The translations under genes were made by a program, and so were the position numbers. Source: Alphaproteobacteria bacterium (GTDB lineage Bacteria; Pseudomonadota; Alphaproteobacteria; Paracaedibacterales; VGCI01). Taken from it: DNA of 64,000 nt. Shown here piece after piece: positions 38,412-47,982 of this stretch. The notes under the pieces are model-generated. The model had not been told where the DNA came from and searched no databases. It saw only the letters and a program-made list of their open reading frames with translations. The stretch lies in assembly GCA_016870095.1 (NCBI GenBank), contig VGCI01000005.1, positions 50,001-114,000 of the forward strand. Direction: 5' to 3'. Each line of letters starts with the position of its first letter. Position 1 is the stretch's first letter.

Positions 38412-38798
38412 CTAAAAAGCAGAAGCAAAGCAAAATACAGACAGAACAAGAAGCACCGTCCAGGTTAGAAGACCTCCAACAAAACGATGAAGGGAAGGGC
38501 CTTCGGTTTTGCGAAGACCTATAATATGGAGAATTCGACCGCCCAGAAGAAGGCTTCCTAAGAAATAGAGCATCCAGCTACGACCTCCAATGAGTTCGCT
38601 TAGAAAAAGAAGGAGCATGATGAAGGGAATGTATTCTGCAAAATTACCATGAATGCGAATTGCCTTTAAAAGATCCAAATGACCACCATGTCCAACCCAA
38701 ACTTGATATTTTGCCCGAAGTTTTGTGACTTCTACTGTCAAGTAGAGGTACATCAGTCCAAAAATACCAGCAAAGAGAATTGTCGCGTGCAAACCCAT
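38412..38798 (-). CDS. MAPEG-family membrane protein
   Basis: The 128-residue protein has four membrane segments and the MAPEG pattern: RAKYQVWVGHGG, the RIHGNFAEYIPF motif after helix 1, and GRILHIIGL. Eukaryotic relatives are glutathione transferases and eicosanoid enzymes; bacterial members have poorly known roles. The start at 38798 has AAGGA 8 bases upstream and gives the normal length, while an ATG at 38873 would add a charged extension. Confidence 0.85.
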   Translation of the reverse strand: MGLHATILFAGIFGLMYLYLTVEVTKLRAKYQVWVGHGGHLDLLKAIRIHGNFAEYIPFIMLLLFLSELIGGRSWMLYFLGSLLLGGRILHIIGLRKTEGPSLHRFVGGLLTWTVLLVLSVFCFASAF

Positions 38799-38956
38799 GA
38801 TTTTAGCATCCTTCACAAAGTGTTTAAGGTTGGATCTTGTCTTATCATAAGTTGGAAAAGCAATTCTGTTCAACCCCTTATGGAATATTGTATTTTTGAT
38901 ACGACAATCCCCTTGACGGGTTCCGGGCGACAGGTTAGTAATTGAAATACATCGTG

Positions 38957-39033
38957 GCGGGTGTAGCTCAGTTGGTTAGAGCGCCAGTTTGTGGTACTGG
39001 ATGTCGCCGGTTCGATCCCGGTCACTCGCCCCA
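38957..39033 (+). tRNA. tRNA-His (anticodon GTG)
   Basis: The 7-bp acceptor GCGGGTG/CACTCGC, D-arm TAGCTCAGTTGGTTAGAGC, anticodon stem CCAGT/ACTGG with loop TTGTGGT (GTG) and T-arm GGTTCGATCC are complete, with encoded CCA. A G at 38956 pairs with the discriminator C, the extra G-1 that identifies histidine tRNAs. Confidence 0.95.
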
Positions 39034-39121
39034 TGTTTTTAAAAATGATAACAGACTCTTCCCTCACTTTATGAAATGACACAATTCTTTAAAGAGAAGC
39101 TTGAGATTTTATATTACTCTT

Positions 39122-39622
39122 TTAAAGTCCAAATGATGCTCGTAGTGTAACACAGGAACGATAAAGGATAAGAATCCACAAAATTTGTTCATTGATAATG
39201 CTAATCCCAAGTGCATCTCCCAAATTATAATTCATACAAGTCAGGAGCGTTTTTCCGTACATAGATTTTTTGTCATTTAAATCTGTTGGAATATTATAGT
39301 CTGCTTGGGCCATGAGAGGACTGGTGAATTGAAGTTGATAAAGAACGATCAGGCTTAATAAGATGAGTAATGTGGTTAAAATGAGTGAAAAAATTCCTTG
39401 AAAGAAAATCAGAACGCCCCCTGTGAAAGCCCACAAAAGAATACTGATAAGGTGCATTTTTTGCTGTTTTAGAATTGTGGGTGCATAGGTGCGCATATAA
39501 AAGAACGAGCAAAGGTAACCACCAGCGAGAGAAAGATAAAAAACCCCTGTTTCTCCAACTATTCGAGCCGACTCTTGGGGTGTATCTGCAAATCCAAACC
39601 AATAAGAAGACAATATGGACAT
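39122..39622 (-). CDS. Small multi-pass membrane protein, unknown
   Basis: The 166-residue protein has about three to four hydrophobic segments (around residues 25-45, 58-75, 77-97 and the C-terminal part) and no motif I recognise. Its start overlaps the stop of the L,D-transpeptidase gene by one base (TAATG), so it is translated as the second gene of that operon and may serve the cell envelope. Family is unknown. Confidence 0.6.
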   Translation of the reverse strand: MSILSSYWFGFADTPQESARIVGETGVFYLSLAGGYLCSFFYMRTYAPTILKQQKMHLISILLWAFTGGVLIFFQGIFSLILTTLLILLSLIVLYQLQFTSPLMAQADYNIPTDLNDKKSMYGKTLLTCMNYNLGDALGISIINEQILWILILYRSCVTLRASFGL

Positions 39623-40188
39623 TAATGGATATCCTTGGAGAGGGAAGAAAAGGCAGGCTGTATAGCTTCTTCCAAATGTTGGGGAATTTCTAGCTCGGTT
39701 GAGGGACTGATTTCTGCCAAAATATCAATAAGGTCACCCCGAGATAGAGCAATACAACCCTCTGTGGGTGTTTCTCTCTCATTCATTAAGTGGATGAAGA
39801 TCGCACTTCCTTTGGGGGGAATGGGCGGACGGTCATTATAGCCAACCACAATCAAAATGTCATAGACATGATCTTGACGCCATAAAATTTCATGACTTGC
39901 TGGGTAGGGAGTCTTGATGAGACAATTATAAGCAGGATCCGTGGGATCGTCACACCATCCATCAATAGGTGTTAGGCTTGACAGAGGTAAGTCGGTTGCA
40001 AAATGGCGCGTGCGATCTGGTCGGTAAAAAACAGTTCGAAGGGGGAAAATGCCCGTCGGTGTTGCGCCGTCTCCTTCTACCTTTTTGGAACGAATGCCAC
40101 CTCGTCCTGTTCGACATTCATATATTACGCCATTAAACTCTAATGTTGTTGGCGATAAAAGTATTATTTTATTAACCCCCAAGGACAT
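39622..40188 (-). CDS. L,D-transpeptidase (YkuD domain)
   Basis: The 188-residue protein is almost only a YkuD catalytic domain, with GATPTGIFPL for the substrate loop, the His in AIFIHLMN and the nucleophile Cys in TEGCIALSRGD. It would make 3-3 cross-links or attach proteins to peptidoglycan. No clear signal peptide is seen, as in some other alphaproteobacterial members, so how it reaches the periplasm is open. It lies 6 bases downstream of icd. Confidence 0.88.
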   Translation of the reverse strand: MSLGVNKIILLSPTTLEFNGVIYECRTGRGGIRSKKVEGDGATPTGIFPLRTVFYRPDRTRHFATDLPLSSLTPIDGWCDDPTDPAYNCLIKTPYPASHEILWRQDHVYDILIVVGYNDRPPIPPKGSAIFIHLMNERETPTEGCIALSRGDLIDILAEISPSTELEIPQHLEEAIQPAFSSLSKDIH

Positions 40189-40194
40189 ATCAAA

Positions 40195-41640
40195 TTAATC
40201 CTCCCCATGATCTTTCGAGAAGGCTTGGACACCATCAAAAACATGAAGTTTTTCAATGTGCGTCCAACGATGCTCCAGATTAATGCGTTGGAGAAGGCCA
40301 TAGATCTCCGCATCATCAATTTCTGCGCCGTCATAATTTATAAATCGGCACCGAAAAAAATCTGTAGGTTCTATGTATAAACCAGAGGTTGGGTAAACTT
40401 TCACCCCTCTGCAAGATATACCTTTTAAGGTATAGGGCGTATGGGCTGCAATTCGCTCGACACTTGCCCCCAATAGACTGGGCGTTAATGTTGATTCAAT
40501 GAATACATCGAGGCCAATCACAGACCGAGACTCTGTTTTGACAAAGTCTGCCTCACGTGATACTTCAGGAAGGTGTATGGGTTTGTAACTTCTGTTCTTA
40601 TAATCAGGATAAGATTTACCTAAATTTCGCAGGATGCTTTCAGTAAATTCAGTGGTCGTTGCGGCTCCTTTATCTCCTAAGACATCACGTGTGATGACCT
40701 TGTCAAGGGCAAGAGTTCGGAAAAGAGCTTGTTCAATTTGAGAAGCGGCCTCAAATTCTTTTAAATGCCTTAGCATCATAACCCCAGAAAGAAGCACAGC
40801 TGTAGGATTGATATTGTTTTTTCCAGCATATTTAGGAGCGGAGCCATGTACAGCCTCAAAAATAGCAAATTGGTCTCCTAGGTTAGCACCCGGCGCAAAA
40901 CCAAGTCCCCCCACGAGTGCGGAACCTAAATCACTCAAAATATCCCCATTCATATTAGTGGTTACAATCACGTCAAATTGCTCGGGATGTTTCACCATTT
41001 GATGAGCACAGTTATCAATAATAATGTGGTGAGCTTCAATATCTGGGTATTCTGTTGCAATATCTTCAAAGGTACGTTTCATGAGGCCTTCGGTCAATTT
41101 CATAATGTTGGCCTTCGTTGCACAGTGCACCATCTTCCGTCCTTCGGCACGGGCAAATTCAAAGGCGAGACGCACAATCTTTTCACAACCCTTGCGGGAG
41201 ATAAGTTTCAGACACTGGGCGGTTCCTGGCGTTTCCATATGCTCGATGCCTGCATATAAGTCTTCCACATTCTCGCGAACGATAACAATATCTATACCTC
41301 GACCTGAATAGGGAGTTGGTACACCGGGAAATTCATGGATGGGCCTTATGTTAGCATATGTTTCGAACATTTTACGCAAAGTTACATTTGCGCTTTTTTC
41401 GCCAAAACCTACGGGTGTTTCTAAGGGACCCTTTAAAGCAATTTTATTGCGTACGATGGAGTCGATCGTTTCTTGAGGAACGCCTGTTGACAACCCCTTT
41501 TTAAAAACTTCTGCTCCCGCTTCACACACTTCCCAGTCAATTTTGACGCCGGTAGCTTCAATGATTTTGCGTGTAGCTCCTACGACTTCGGGGCCGATGC
41601 CATCACCTTCGATGAGGGTTATGTTGTGAGCAAGTGCCAT
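40195..41640 (-). CDS. icd: Isocitrate dehydrogenase (long type)
   Basis: Icd decarboxylates isocitrate in the TCA cycle. The N-terminal two-thirds carries the family motifs: IEGDGIGPEV, the substrate site ENVEDLYAGIEH, NANGDILSDL-type metal ligands (NMNGDILSDLGSALVGG) and the cofactor loop HGSAPKYAGKNNINPTA. A C-terminal extension of about 140 residues (from near 340) is a feature of Rickettsia/Thermus-type enzymes. Cofactor preference is not settled by reading alone. It starts a short operon with the L,D-transpeptidase. Confidence 0.92.
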   Translation of the reverse strand: MALAHNITLIEGDGIGPEVVGATRKIIEATGVKIDWEVCEAGAEVFKKGLSTGVPQETIDSIVRNKIALKGPLETPVGFGEKSANVTLRKMFETYANIRPIHEFPGVPTPYSGRGIDIVIVRENVEDLYAGIEHMETPGTAQCLKLISRKGCEKIVRLAFEFARAEGRKMVHCATKANIMKLTEGLMKRTFEDIATEYPDIEAHHIIIDNCAHQMVKHPEQFDVIVTTNMNGDILSDLGSALVGGLGFAPGANLGDQFAIFEAVHGSAPKYAGKNNINPTAVLLSGVMMLRHLKEFEAASQIEQALFRTLALDKVITRDVLGDKGAATTTEFTESILRNLGKSYPDYKNRSYKPIHLPEVSREADFVKTESRSVIGLDVFIESTLTPSLLGASVERIAAHTPYTLKGISCRGVKVYPTSGLYIEPTDFFRCRFINYDGAEIDDAEIYGLLQRINLEHRWTHIEKLHVFDGVQAFSKDHGED

Positions 41641-41768
41641 GAAATTTCAAACTCTCTACTATTTTAAGAAACCATAGTATAAAGTATAAGCAATTTTAGC
41701 CTTTCAGCAAGTCTTTCGTCGTCTTCCTTAACAGCAATAGGCATAAAAATAGATTGGATGAAATTAAC

Positions 41769-42614
41769 TTATTGATTAACAGCAAATTTCTGGGAATTCC
41801 ACTCAGAACTTGTAAAATTGACTTGCGTTACTTTGGGTACTGGAATGGATAAGAGGAGGTTAATTTGTGCTGCAAACCGATTTGGAGAGCCGCTGCAATA
41901 AAAATCAACATTTAATTTATTCCACGATGTGTTTAGCATTTTATGTTTGTAAAGTTCTTGGGAAACGCTTTTCGCAATATGTTCAGCGGGATCAATAAAA
42001 TTAATTTTCGTTGGTAAAATTTGTTCAACAATATCTGCAATCCAAGGATAATGTGTACATCCATAAACCAAAGTATTAAGGTTTTGGGTTTTAAATATTT
42101 CCAAATATTCTGTGGTTGTTCTTATCAATTCGGGGCCGGAAATACGTCCTGTTTCGATAATAGGAACAAATTTGGGACAGCTGATAGAAAAAATCTCGCC
42201 TTCAAATCCTGCTTTTTTTAAAATCCTTTCATGCATGCGGCTTTGAACGGATGTAGGGGTTGCAATAATGCCAAGCCGCTCGTTTTGATGATGTTCCAAT
42301 AGGGCTTCAACCATCGGGTAAATTGTTCCAATAATGGGAATTGAAAAATGGGGAGAAACTATATCCAGAGCTGTAGTAGAGCTGGTATGACAAGCCGCCA
42401 CAGCAAGCTTTACTCCCATTTCATTTTGCATCCAGGATAAAGTTTGTTGAGCATAGTTGATAATTTGTTCGGGTGTCTTTTCCCCATAGGGTAAATTTGC
42501 GGTGTCGGCAAAATAGACAAAATGCTCATGAGGTAACGCATTTTGCAGTTTTCTCAAAACTGTCAGTCCCCCAATGCCACTGTCAAATATACCAATAGAT
42601 CTTTGAGACAGCAT
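41769..42614 (-). CDS. murI: Glutamate racemase
   Basis: MurI supplies D-glutamate for peptidoglycan. Key segments are IGIFDSGIGGLTVL, YFADTANLPYGEK, the first catalytic Cys in AACHTSS (Cys75) and the second in YGCTHYP (Cys186), 281 residues in all. The first motif normally reads CNT; here the Asn is His76, a change next to a substrate-binding residue. The gene lies 3 bases after alr, giving a D-amino-acid operon. Confidence 0.93.
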   Translation of the reverse strand: MLSQRSIGIFDSGIGGLTVLRKLQNALPHEHFVYFADTANLPYGEKTPEQIINYAQQTLSWMQNEMGVKLAVAACHTSSTTALDIVSPHFSIPIIGTIYPMVEALLEHHQNERLGIIATPTSVQSRMHERILKKAGFEGEIFSISCPKFVPIIETGRISGPELIRTTTEYLEIFKTQNLNTLVYGCTHYPWIADIVEQILPTKINFIDPAEHIAKSVSQELYKHKMLNTSWNKLNVDFYCSGSPNRFAAQINLLLSIPVPKVTQVNFTSSEWNSQKFAVNQ

Positions 42615-42617
42615 TAT

Positions 42618-43739
42618 TTATAGCCCACTTGTTGCTGGGTTAACGTTTCTTGTCCAATGAAATTTTACACGATTCTGTACGCCCGTTAATAAATCATAGG
42701 AAACGTTATCCGTAAATTTGGCAACTTCTTCAATAGGTAAATCATTGCCCCATAGAATTACGGGATCTCCGACTTTAGCTGTGGGACAGGGGCTGAGATC
42801 AACAGCAATCATATCCATTGATACACGGCCAATTAATTGACATTTTGTGTTGTTCACTAAAATCGGTGCTCCATCTTTGGTTGTTCGAGGATAACCATCG
42901 CCATATCCAAAAGCAACAATTCCAACAGGAAGATCCGTTTGGCATATATAGCGAGCACCATAACCGACTGGAGATCCTCTTTTAATGACTTTAGTGGCAA
43001 TTAAGCTTGTTTGTAGAGTCATTACAGGTTTAAGATTTAACTCTTCAGCTGTCTTATTTAAAAGGGGTGAAGCCCCATAAAGCGCAATACCGGGTCGAAT
43101 AAAGTTGTAATGACATTCAGGAAACTGAAAGACGCCTGCAGAGTTGCATAAACTTGCTTCGGAAGGACCTTTTTGAGACACATTTTGAATGAAAGTCTGA
43201 AACGCACTTATTTGTTGTTTATTTAATGGGTTGCCTGCATCATCGGCGCAAGCCATATGTGACATGATGCGAATAGGGTGCGCAATTTGGCGACTATTTG
43301 AAAGCTGATCATAATACTGAGAAGCATTTTCTAAACTAAAACCTAACCGACCCATCCCTGTATCAACTTTTATCCAGGCTTGAATGGGCAAAGGACATGA
43401 TAAGTTGGCTAGCCATTGCAATTGAATTTCTTCATGAAAGACAACATGAAACCCTTCTGTTGAAGCCACAAGAAGTTCATTAGGTTCAAATACACCTTCT
43501 GCCAATATAATGGGAATTTGAATGCCAACTTTACGTAAAGCTAATGCTTCATCAATTGAGGCGACCCCTAACATATCGACGTATTTTTCAAGTCGTGAAG
43601 AAACAGAGCGTAAGCCATGTCCATAAGCATTGGCCTTAACCATAGCAATCACTTTGGATTCAGGAGCTTTTCCTTTAATAACTTTAAGGTTATGAAGTAA
43701 ATTTTCTGTAGATAAAATAGCAACGGCTGTACGACTCAT
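42618..43739 (-). CDS. alr: Alanine racemase
   Basis: Alr makes D-alanine for peptidoglycan with PLP. The cofactor Lys35 is in MVKANAYGHG, the second-base Tyr in GYGARYIC, and the C-terminal domain motif GRVSMDMIAVDLS is present; 373 residues is normal. The close link to murI groups both racemases in one transcript. Confidence 0.95.
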   Translation of the reverse strand: MSRTAVAILSTENLLHNLKVIKGKAPESKVIAMVKANAYGHGLRSVSSRLEKYVDMLGVASIDEALALRKVGIQIPIILAEGVFEPNELLVASTEGFHVVFHEEIQLQWLANLSCPLPIQAWIKVDTGMGRLGFSLENASQYYDQLSNSRQIAHPIRIMSHMACADDAGNPLNKQQISAFQTFIQNVSQKGPSEASLCNSAGVFQFPECHYNFIRPGIALYGASPLLNKTAEELNLKPVMTLQTSLIATKVIKRGSPVGYGARYICQTDLPVGIVAFGYGDGYPRTTKDGAPILVNNTKCQLIGRVSMDMIAVDLSPCPTAKVGDPVILWGNDLPIEEVAKFTDNVSYDLLTGVQNRVKFHWTRNVNPATSGL

Positions 43740-43857
43740 GAAATATGCACTTTAACTGGTGGATGTCTAATCTTATAAATACCTTAGAAGGCATTGTTTA
43801 TTCAAGAAGTTTTAAAGATATTAAGCAACAAAGTATAATAAAAACAATAAATTTATC

Positions 43858-44265
43858 TTAGTGAACGGTTCTTTGCGCCTCGGGCGAGTCGAGAGAAAAG
43901 AGAGGAATAACAACCTCAATTGTTTCACCCCTTGGGCTTTGCATTTCATAACACCCCCCCATGACACCGGAGGGAAGGGTTAAACTAACACTGCTGGTGT
44001 ATTCAAATGTCTCTCCGGGATGGAGGACAGGCTGTTCCCCTACCACACCAGTCCCTTGAACTTCTTGAATTTTCCCGTGGGCATCCGTTATTTTCCAGTA
44101 TCGAGACAAAAGTTGAAATGTTTCACAACCCTTGTTTTCAATGCAAATATGATAAGCCCAAACAAAAAGATTATTTGGTGGATTCGATTGATTTTGAAGA
44201 TATACGGGTAAGACCGATACTCGAATGGTGTTGGTTGTTTGGGTAAAAGTAGAGTCTGACGTCAT
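43858..44265 (-). CDS. apaG: ApaG family protein
   Basis: ApaG is a small beta-sandwich protein with reported links to Co/Mg resistance and Ap4A levels; its exact role is unclear. The family hallmarks are YHICIENKGCETFQLLSRYWKITDAHG, EVQGTGVVGEQPVLHPGE and GGCYEM. The start at 44265 is favoured by AGGA 8 bases upstream; an in-frame ATG at 44298 adds 11 residues. Confidence 0.92.
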   Translation of the reverse strand: MTSDSTFTQTTNTIRVSVLPVYLQNQSNPPNNLFVWAYHICIENKGCETFQLLSRYWKITDAHGKIQEVQGTGVVGEQPVLHPGETFEYTSSVSLTLPSGVMGGCYEMQSPRGETIEVVIPLFSLDSPEAQRTVH

Positions 44266-44457
44266 GGTCGGCATTCCTATATTCAGAGGGGATTTCACTC
44301 TTTTTATTATATGATAGTTATCCTGATTAAGGGGTTAAGGCTAGTGAAATATCCGCTTAAAATTTATATTTTATCCACAAGGCAAAATGCTCAGACGCTT
44401 AAAATTGAAGATATAGCAGATCAACACTCATTTTTTTATACGGAATTTTCTCAACAG

Positions 44458-44485
44458 TTGCTATAGTGCATCTTGAGCTTAAAAT
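44458..44485 (+). promoter_or_regulatory. Candidate sigma-70 promoter of the bamB-der operon
   Basis: TTGCTA and TAAAAT are 16 bases apart, 33 bases before the ATG at 44519. The -35 and -10 are both near consensus and no other gene lies between. Confidence 0.4.
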
Positions 44486-44518
44486 AAATTTCTTGAAAAG
44501 AATTAAGGGGCAAATTGA

Positions 44519-45211
44519 ATGGCTGAGAAGTTTGATGAGTTTTTAGAAGAAGTTGAGAAGGATATTCGTCAAGAAAAGTTTCTTAAATTATGGAAGCAAT
44601 ATGGTAAGCAAGTTGTTGGGGTTTTTGGCGCAATAATCATTTTTATTATTGGGTATAATTTGTGGGGTCAATACCAGCATAACAAACAAATTCAAATGGC
44701 AGAAAAGCTTATTACAGCTCAAGAATTGATGGCGAAAGGGGAAAATGATAAAGCTCAAACCATCTTAACAAGTTTGTCTCAAAGCTCAAGTTCAACTTAT
44801 GAATTTTTAGGGCTCTTTCAAAAAGCCGGTCTTTTTTTGCAGCAAAATTGCAAAGAAAAGTCAGCTGAGGCGATCGCTCTTTATAATCAACTATCAGCGA
44901 ATACGAAAATAGAACCTTTGTGGAGAGATTTAGCTAAGCTTTTAGCTATTATGGCTAGCATGGATATATCGGGTGTAAAAATTGAAGAATTACTTACGCA
45001 GCTTGAGCCCCTTACAAATGAGAAAAACCCTTGGCGCTTTATTGCGAAAGAAATGCAAGGCGTACTGTTGTATCGCAAAGGCGACTCTGCAAAAAGCATG
45101 GAGCGCTTTATCCGCCTGGTTCAGGATAGCCAAACTCCGGCCGGAATTTCTATGCGAGCTCGATTAATGATCCAAATTGTATCTTCGAGCACACCTGAGA
45201 CAAATAGCTAA
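44519..45211 (+). CDS. YfgM-like TPR membrane protein
   Basis: The 230-residue protein has an N-terminal cytoplasmic segment (MAEKFDEFLEEVEKDIRQEK), one transmembrane helix (VVGVFGAIIIFIIGYNLWG) and a periplasmic TPR-like helical domain, as in YfgM. In other bacteria YfgM works with periplasmic chaperones at the Sec translocon. Its place directly before bamB and der is the conserved order, which strengthens the call. A GGGG-containing ribosome site precedes the ATG. Confidence 0.85.
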   Translation: MAEKFDEFLEEVEKDIRQEKFLKLWKQYGKQVVGVFGAIIIFIIGYNLWGQYQHNKQIQMAEKLITAQELMAKGENDKAQTILTSLSQSSSSTYEFLGLFQKAGLFLQQNCKEKSAEAIALYNQLSANTKIEPLWRDLAKLLAIMASMDISGVKIEELLTQLEPLTNEKNPWRFIAKEMQGVLLYRKGDSAKSMERFIRLVQDSQTPAGISMRARLMIQIVSSSTPETNS

Positions 45212-45234
45212 TTAATTTTTGATGAGAGAAAATC

Positions 45235-46569
45235 ATGACAAGTAAATTAAAACTAAATTCAGCGCTGACTTTAGCAGCCAGTACTGCCATTTTCCTTAGT
45301 GGGTGTGACAGTTTTAAAGAAAAAGTTATTCTTTCTGGGAAAAGAGAAACAATTCTGGCCATTGATTCGTCACTACAATCTGACCCTGCCATTGCTCATT
45401 CTCCTGTTAACCTCCCGAGTCCTTCAAAAAATGAAGATTGGGCTCAAGCTGGCGGAAATCCTTCTCATGTTATGCCGAATGTGGTCTTAGCAAAAACGTT
45501 AAATAAAACATGGTCGACCTCTATTGGCTCTGGAGTCAGTGATGATCATCGAATGACTTCTGGACCCGTTATTGGCGGAGGTCGAATATTTGTAAGCGAT
45601 GCCGTAGGACTTATTAGTGCTATTGATGTAAAAAGTGGTGCCATTGTGTGGTCAGTAGATCCTTTGCCTGAAGGACATGGTTCTGAGGCGATGGGTGGAG
45701 GCGTCTCTTTTCATAATGGTACTTTGTACTGTACAACCTCTCACGGAGAGTTGTTGGCCTTAAATGCTCAAGATGGCAAAATATTGTGGCGCAAATCTTT
45801 GGGCGCTCCTTCACGCGTGGCTCCAACAATTAAAGGGGACATTGTGTATGCATTAACAATTAACAATGAAACACATGCCATCACGACCTCGACGGGAAAT
45901 GAGTTATGGAGTCACGCGGGCATATCTGAAGCCGCGGGTATCTTGGGCGGTGCAAGTCCAGCTGCAGAAGGCAATACAGTTATTGCAGCCTATTCTTCGG
46001 GAGAAGTTTTTGCTTTTCAAGCCACGAACGGTCAGCCACTTTGGGGAGATTTGTTAAATCCCGCGTTACGCATTGATTCTGTAGCCAGCATCGCACACAT
46101 TCGTGCTCGACCAGCTATATCCGGGGGAGTTGTGTATGTTATTAGTCACGGGGGCCAAATGGTTGCTCAAGATCTCAAAACAGGAAGTCGTCTTTGGCAA
46201 AGAGAAATTGGGGCCATACGTAGTCCTGCAGTCATAGGAGATTCTATATTTATTATGACTAATGATACGGATTTAGTTTGTGTTAAAAAGCGAACGGGCC
46301 AGATACACTGGGCGGTACCTCTTCCTAAGTTAGATGACAATAAAAAGCCTATCTTATGGGCAGGACCAATTGTTGCCGATGACTCTTTAATTTTAACAAG
46401 TTCTAATGGAAAACTTTTATTTGCCTCACCGCAAAATGGAAAAACCTTAAAGACTTTAGAAATTGGGGATAGCTCAAGTCTTTCTCCAATTGTTGCTGGG
46501 GGCGCACTTTATGTGTTAACGGACAATGCTCAATTAATTAAATTTTCTAGTGAAGAACAGAAATCGTAA
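45235..46569 (+). CDS. bamB: Outer membrane assembly lipoprotein BamB
   Basis: BamB is the beta-propeller lipoprotein of the BAM complex that inserts outer membrane proteins. The signal peptide ends in the lipobox FLSGC, and PQQ-type blades follow (GRIFVSDAVGLISAIDVKSG, LLALNAQDGKILWRKSL, VFAFQATNGQPLWG, MVAQDLKTGSRLWQREIG). The 444 residues are a little longer than E. coli BamB, as usual for alphaproteobacteria. It is 23 bases from the YfgM-like gene and 6 from der. Confidence 0.93.
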   Translation: MTSKLKLNSALTLAASTAIFLSGCDSFKEKVILSGKRETILAIDSSLQSDPAIAHSPVNLPSPSKNEDWAQAGGNPSHVMPNVVLAKTLNKTWSTSIGSGVSDDHRMTSGPVIGGGRIFVSDAVGLISAIDVKSGAIVWSVDPLPEGHGSEAMGGGVSFHNGTLYCTTSHGELLALNAQDGKILWRKSLGAPSRVAPTIKGDIVYALTINNETHAITTSTGNELWSHAGISEAAGILGGASPAAEGNTVIAAYSSGEVFAFQATNGQPLWGDLLNPALRIDSVASIAHIRARPAISGGVVYVISHGGQMVAQDLKTGSRLWQREIGAIRSPAVIGDSIFIMTNDTDLVCVKKRTGQIHWAVPLPKLDDNKKPILWAGPIVADDSLILTSSNGKLLFASPQNGKTLKTLEIGDSSSLSPIVAGGALYVLTDNAQLIKFSSEEQKS

Positions 46570-46575
46570 GAGATA

Positions 46576-47952
46576 ATGCCTCAAAGCCCCAAAATATCCC
46601 AAATTGGGCACTCTTATACAGTGGCAATTATTGGACGTCCGAACGTTGGAAAATCAACCTTATTTAACAGATTGGTTGGTAAGCGACTGGCCTTGGTCCA
46701 TGATCAACCCGGAATGACTCGTGACCGACGTGAAGGGGAAGGACATCTATTTGATTTAAGCTTTACGATCATTGATACAGCTGGTCTTGAAGATCCAGAT
46801 ACTTCTCTTTTAACAAAATCAATGATGGAGCAAACTCTTGCAGCTATTGAAGAAGCAGACTTAATTCTATTTGTTGTTGATGGTCGAGAGGGATGTACGC
46901 CTTACGATCAAGATTTGGCAAAACTTTTGCGTCGGCAGAAGAATCCAATTTTGGTTTTAGCCAATAAATGTGAAGGGCGACATGGTCATTTAGGATTGTC
47001 TGATGCCCATTCCCTGGGTCTTGGAGATGTTATAGCTATCTCTGCGGAACATGGAGAAGGCTTAACTGAGCTTTATGATGCAATGTCTGCTTACATTCCA
47101 GCGGATGAAGAGCAAGAAGACAGTGAAACTTCTCAAAAGCCACTTGGACTTGCTATTGTTGGCCGCCCCAATGTGGGGAAATCCACACTTATTAACCAGT
47201 TAATTGGTAAAGAGCGACTTCTTACAGGAGATATGCCGGGGGTGACGCGAGATGCTATAGCCCTTGATTGGGAGTACGAAGGACAACATATTCGTCTAAC
47301 AGATACGGCCGGTATGCGTAAAAGTGGCCGAGTTACAGCTTCTGCTGAGCATTTGGCCGTCATGGATACACAACGCACAATTCAGTATGCAGAAGTTGTG
47401 ATTGTAGTTATTGATGCGACCACTCCCCTTGAACGTCAAGATTTAAGTATTGCAAGCGACGTGGCTGAGGAAGGCCGTGCACTTATATTGGCACTAAACA
47501 AGTGGGACTTGGTAAAAGATAAAGACAAGCAAATGAAGGAAGTTCAAAGGATATTAGATATCCAATTAACTCAAGTGCGTGGCATCCCTTGTATTCCTAT
47601 TTCTGCTATTCACGGCAAAAACCTCGCACAACTTATGAAAGCCGTTTTTCAAGTTTATAAGGCTTGGAACCAGCGATTGCCAACCGCAAAACTCAATCAA
47701 TGGTTACAACATGTCGTTGATAAACATCCGGCACCTGCCGTATCTGGTCGTCGAATTCGCCTTAAATACATGACGCAAATTAAAACGCGTCCTCCAACTT
47801 TTGCCTTATTTGCAAGTCAAGCTGGTGAACTTCCAACATCCTATACTCGCTATTTAATTAATCAGATGCGCCAAGATTTCGATTTACCTGGCGTTCCCAT
47901 TCGAATTTATATGCGAAGTGCCAAGAACCCATTTGCTGACAAAAAGGAATAA
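46576..47952 (+). CDS. der: Ribosome assembly GTPase Der (EngA)
   Basis: Der helps assemble the 50S subunit. Two tandem GTPase domains are seen, each with GRPNVGKST (near residues 20 and 196), DTAG and NKxD motifs (NKCE in the first, NKWD in the second), followed by the KH-like C-terminal domain (IRIYMRSAKNPF end). The 458 residues are normal. It closes the YfgM-like-bamB-der operon and is convergent with ispG. Confidence 0.97.
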   Translation: MPQSPKISQIGHSYTVAIIGRPNVGKSTLFNRLVGKRLALVHDQPGMTRDRREGEGHLFDLSFTIIDTAGLEDPDTSLLTKSMMEQTLAAIEEADLILFVVDGREGCTPYDQDLAKLLRRQKNPILVLANKCEGRHGHLGLSDAHSLGLGDVIAISAEHGEGLTELYDAMSAYIPADEEQEDSETSQKPLGLAIVGRPNVGKSTLINQLIGKERLLTGDMPGVTRDAIALDWEYEGQHIRLTDTAGMRKSGRVTASAEHLAVMDTQRTIQYAEVVIVVIDATTPLERQDLSIASDVAEEGRALILALNKWDLVKDKDKQMKEVQRILDIQLTQVRGIPCIPISAIHGKNLAQLMKAVFQVYKAWNQRLPTAKLNQWLQHVVDKHPAPAVSGRRIRLKYMTQIKTRPPTFALFASQAGELPTSYTRYLINQMRQDFDLPGVPIRIYMRSAKNPFADKKE

Positions 47953-47982
47953 CATCTCCGGTGAACCTGTTAAGAAGAAGCC

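Noticed and set aside
38870-39082. Minus-strand frame of about 70 codons across tRNA-His containing GIEPATSSTTNWRSNQLSYTR
   Set aside because: This is the well-known false protein produced by translating the antisense of a tRNA; the tRNA fold explains the conservation.
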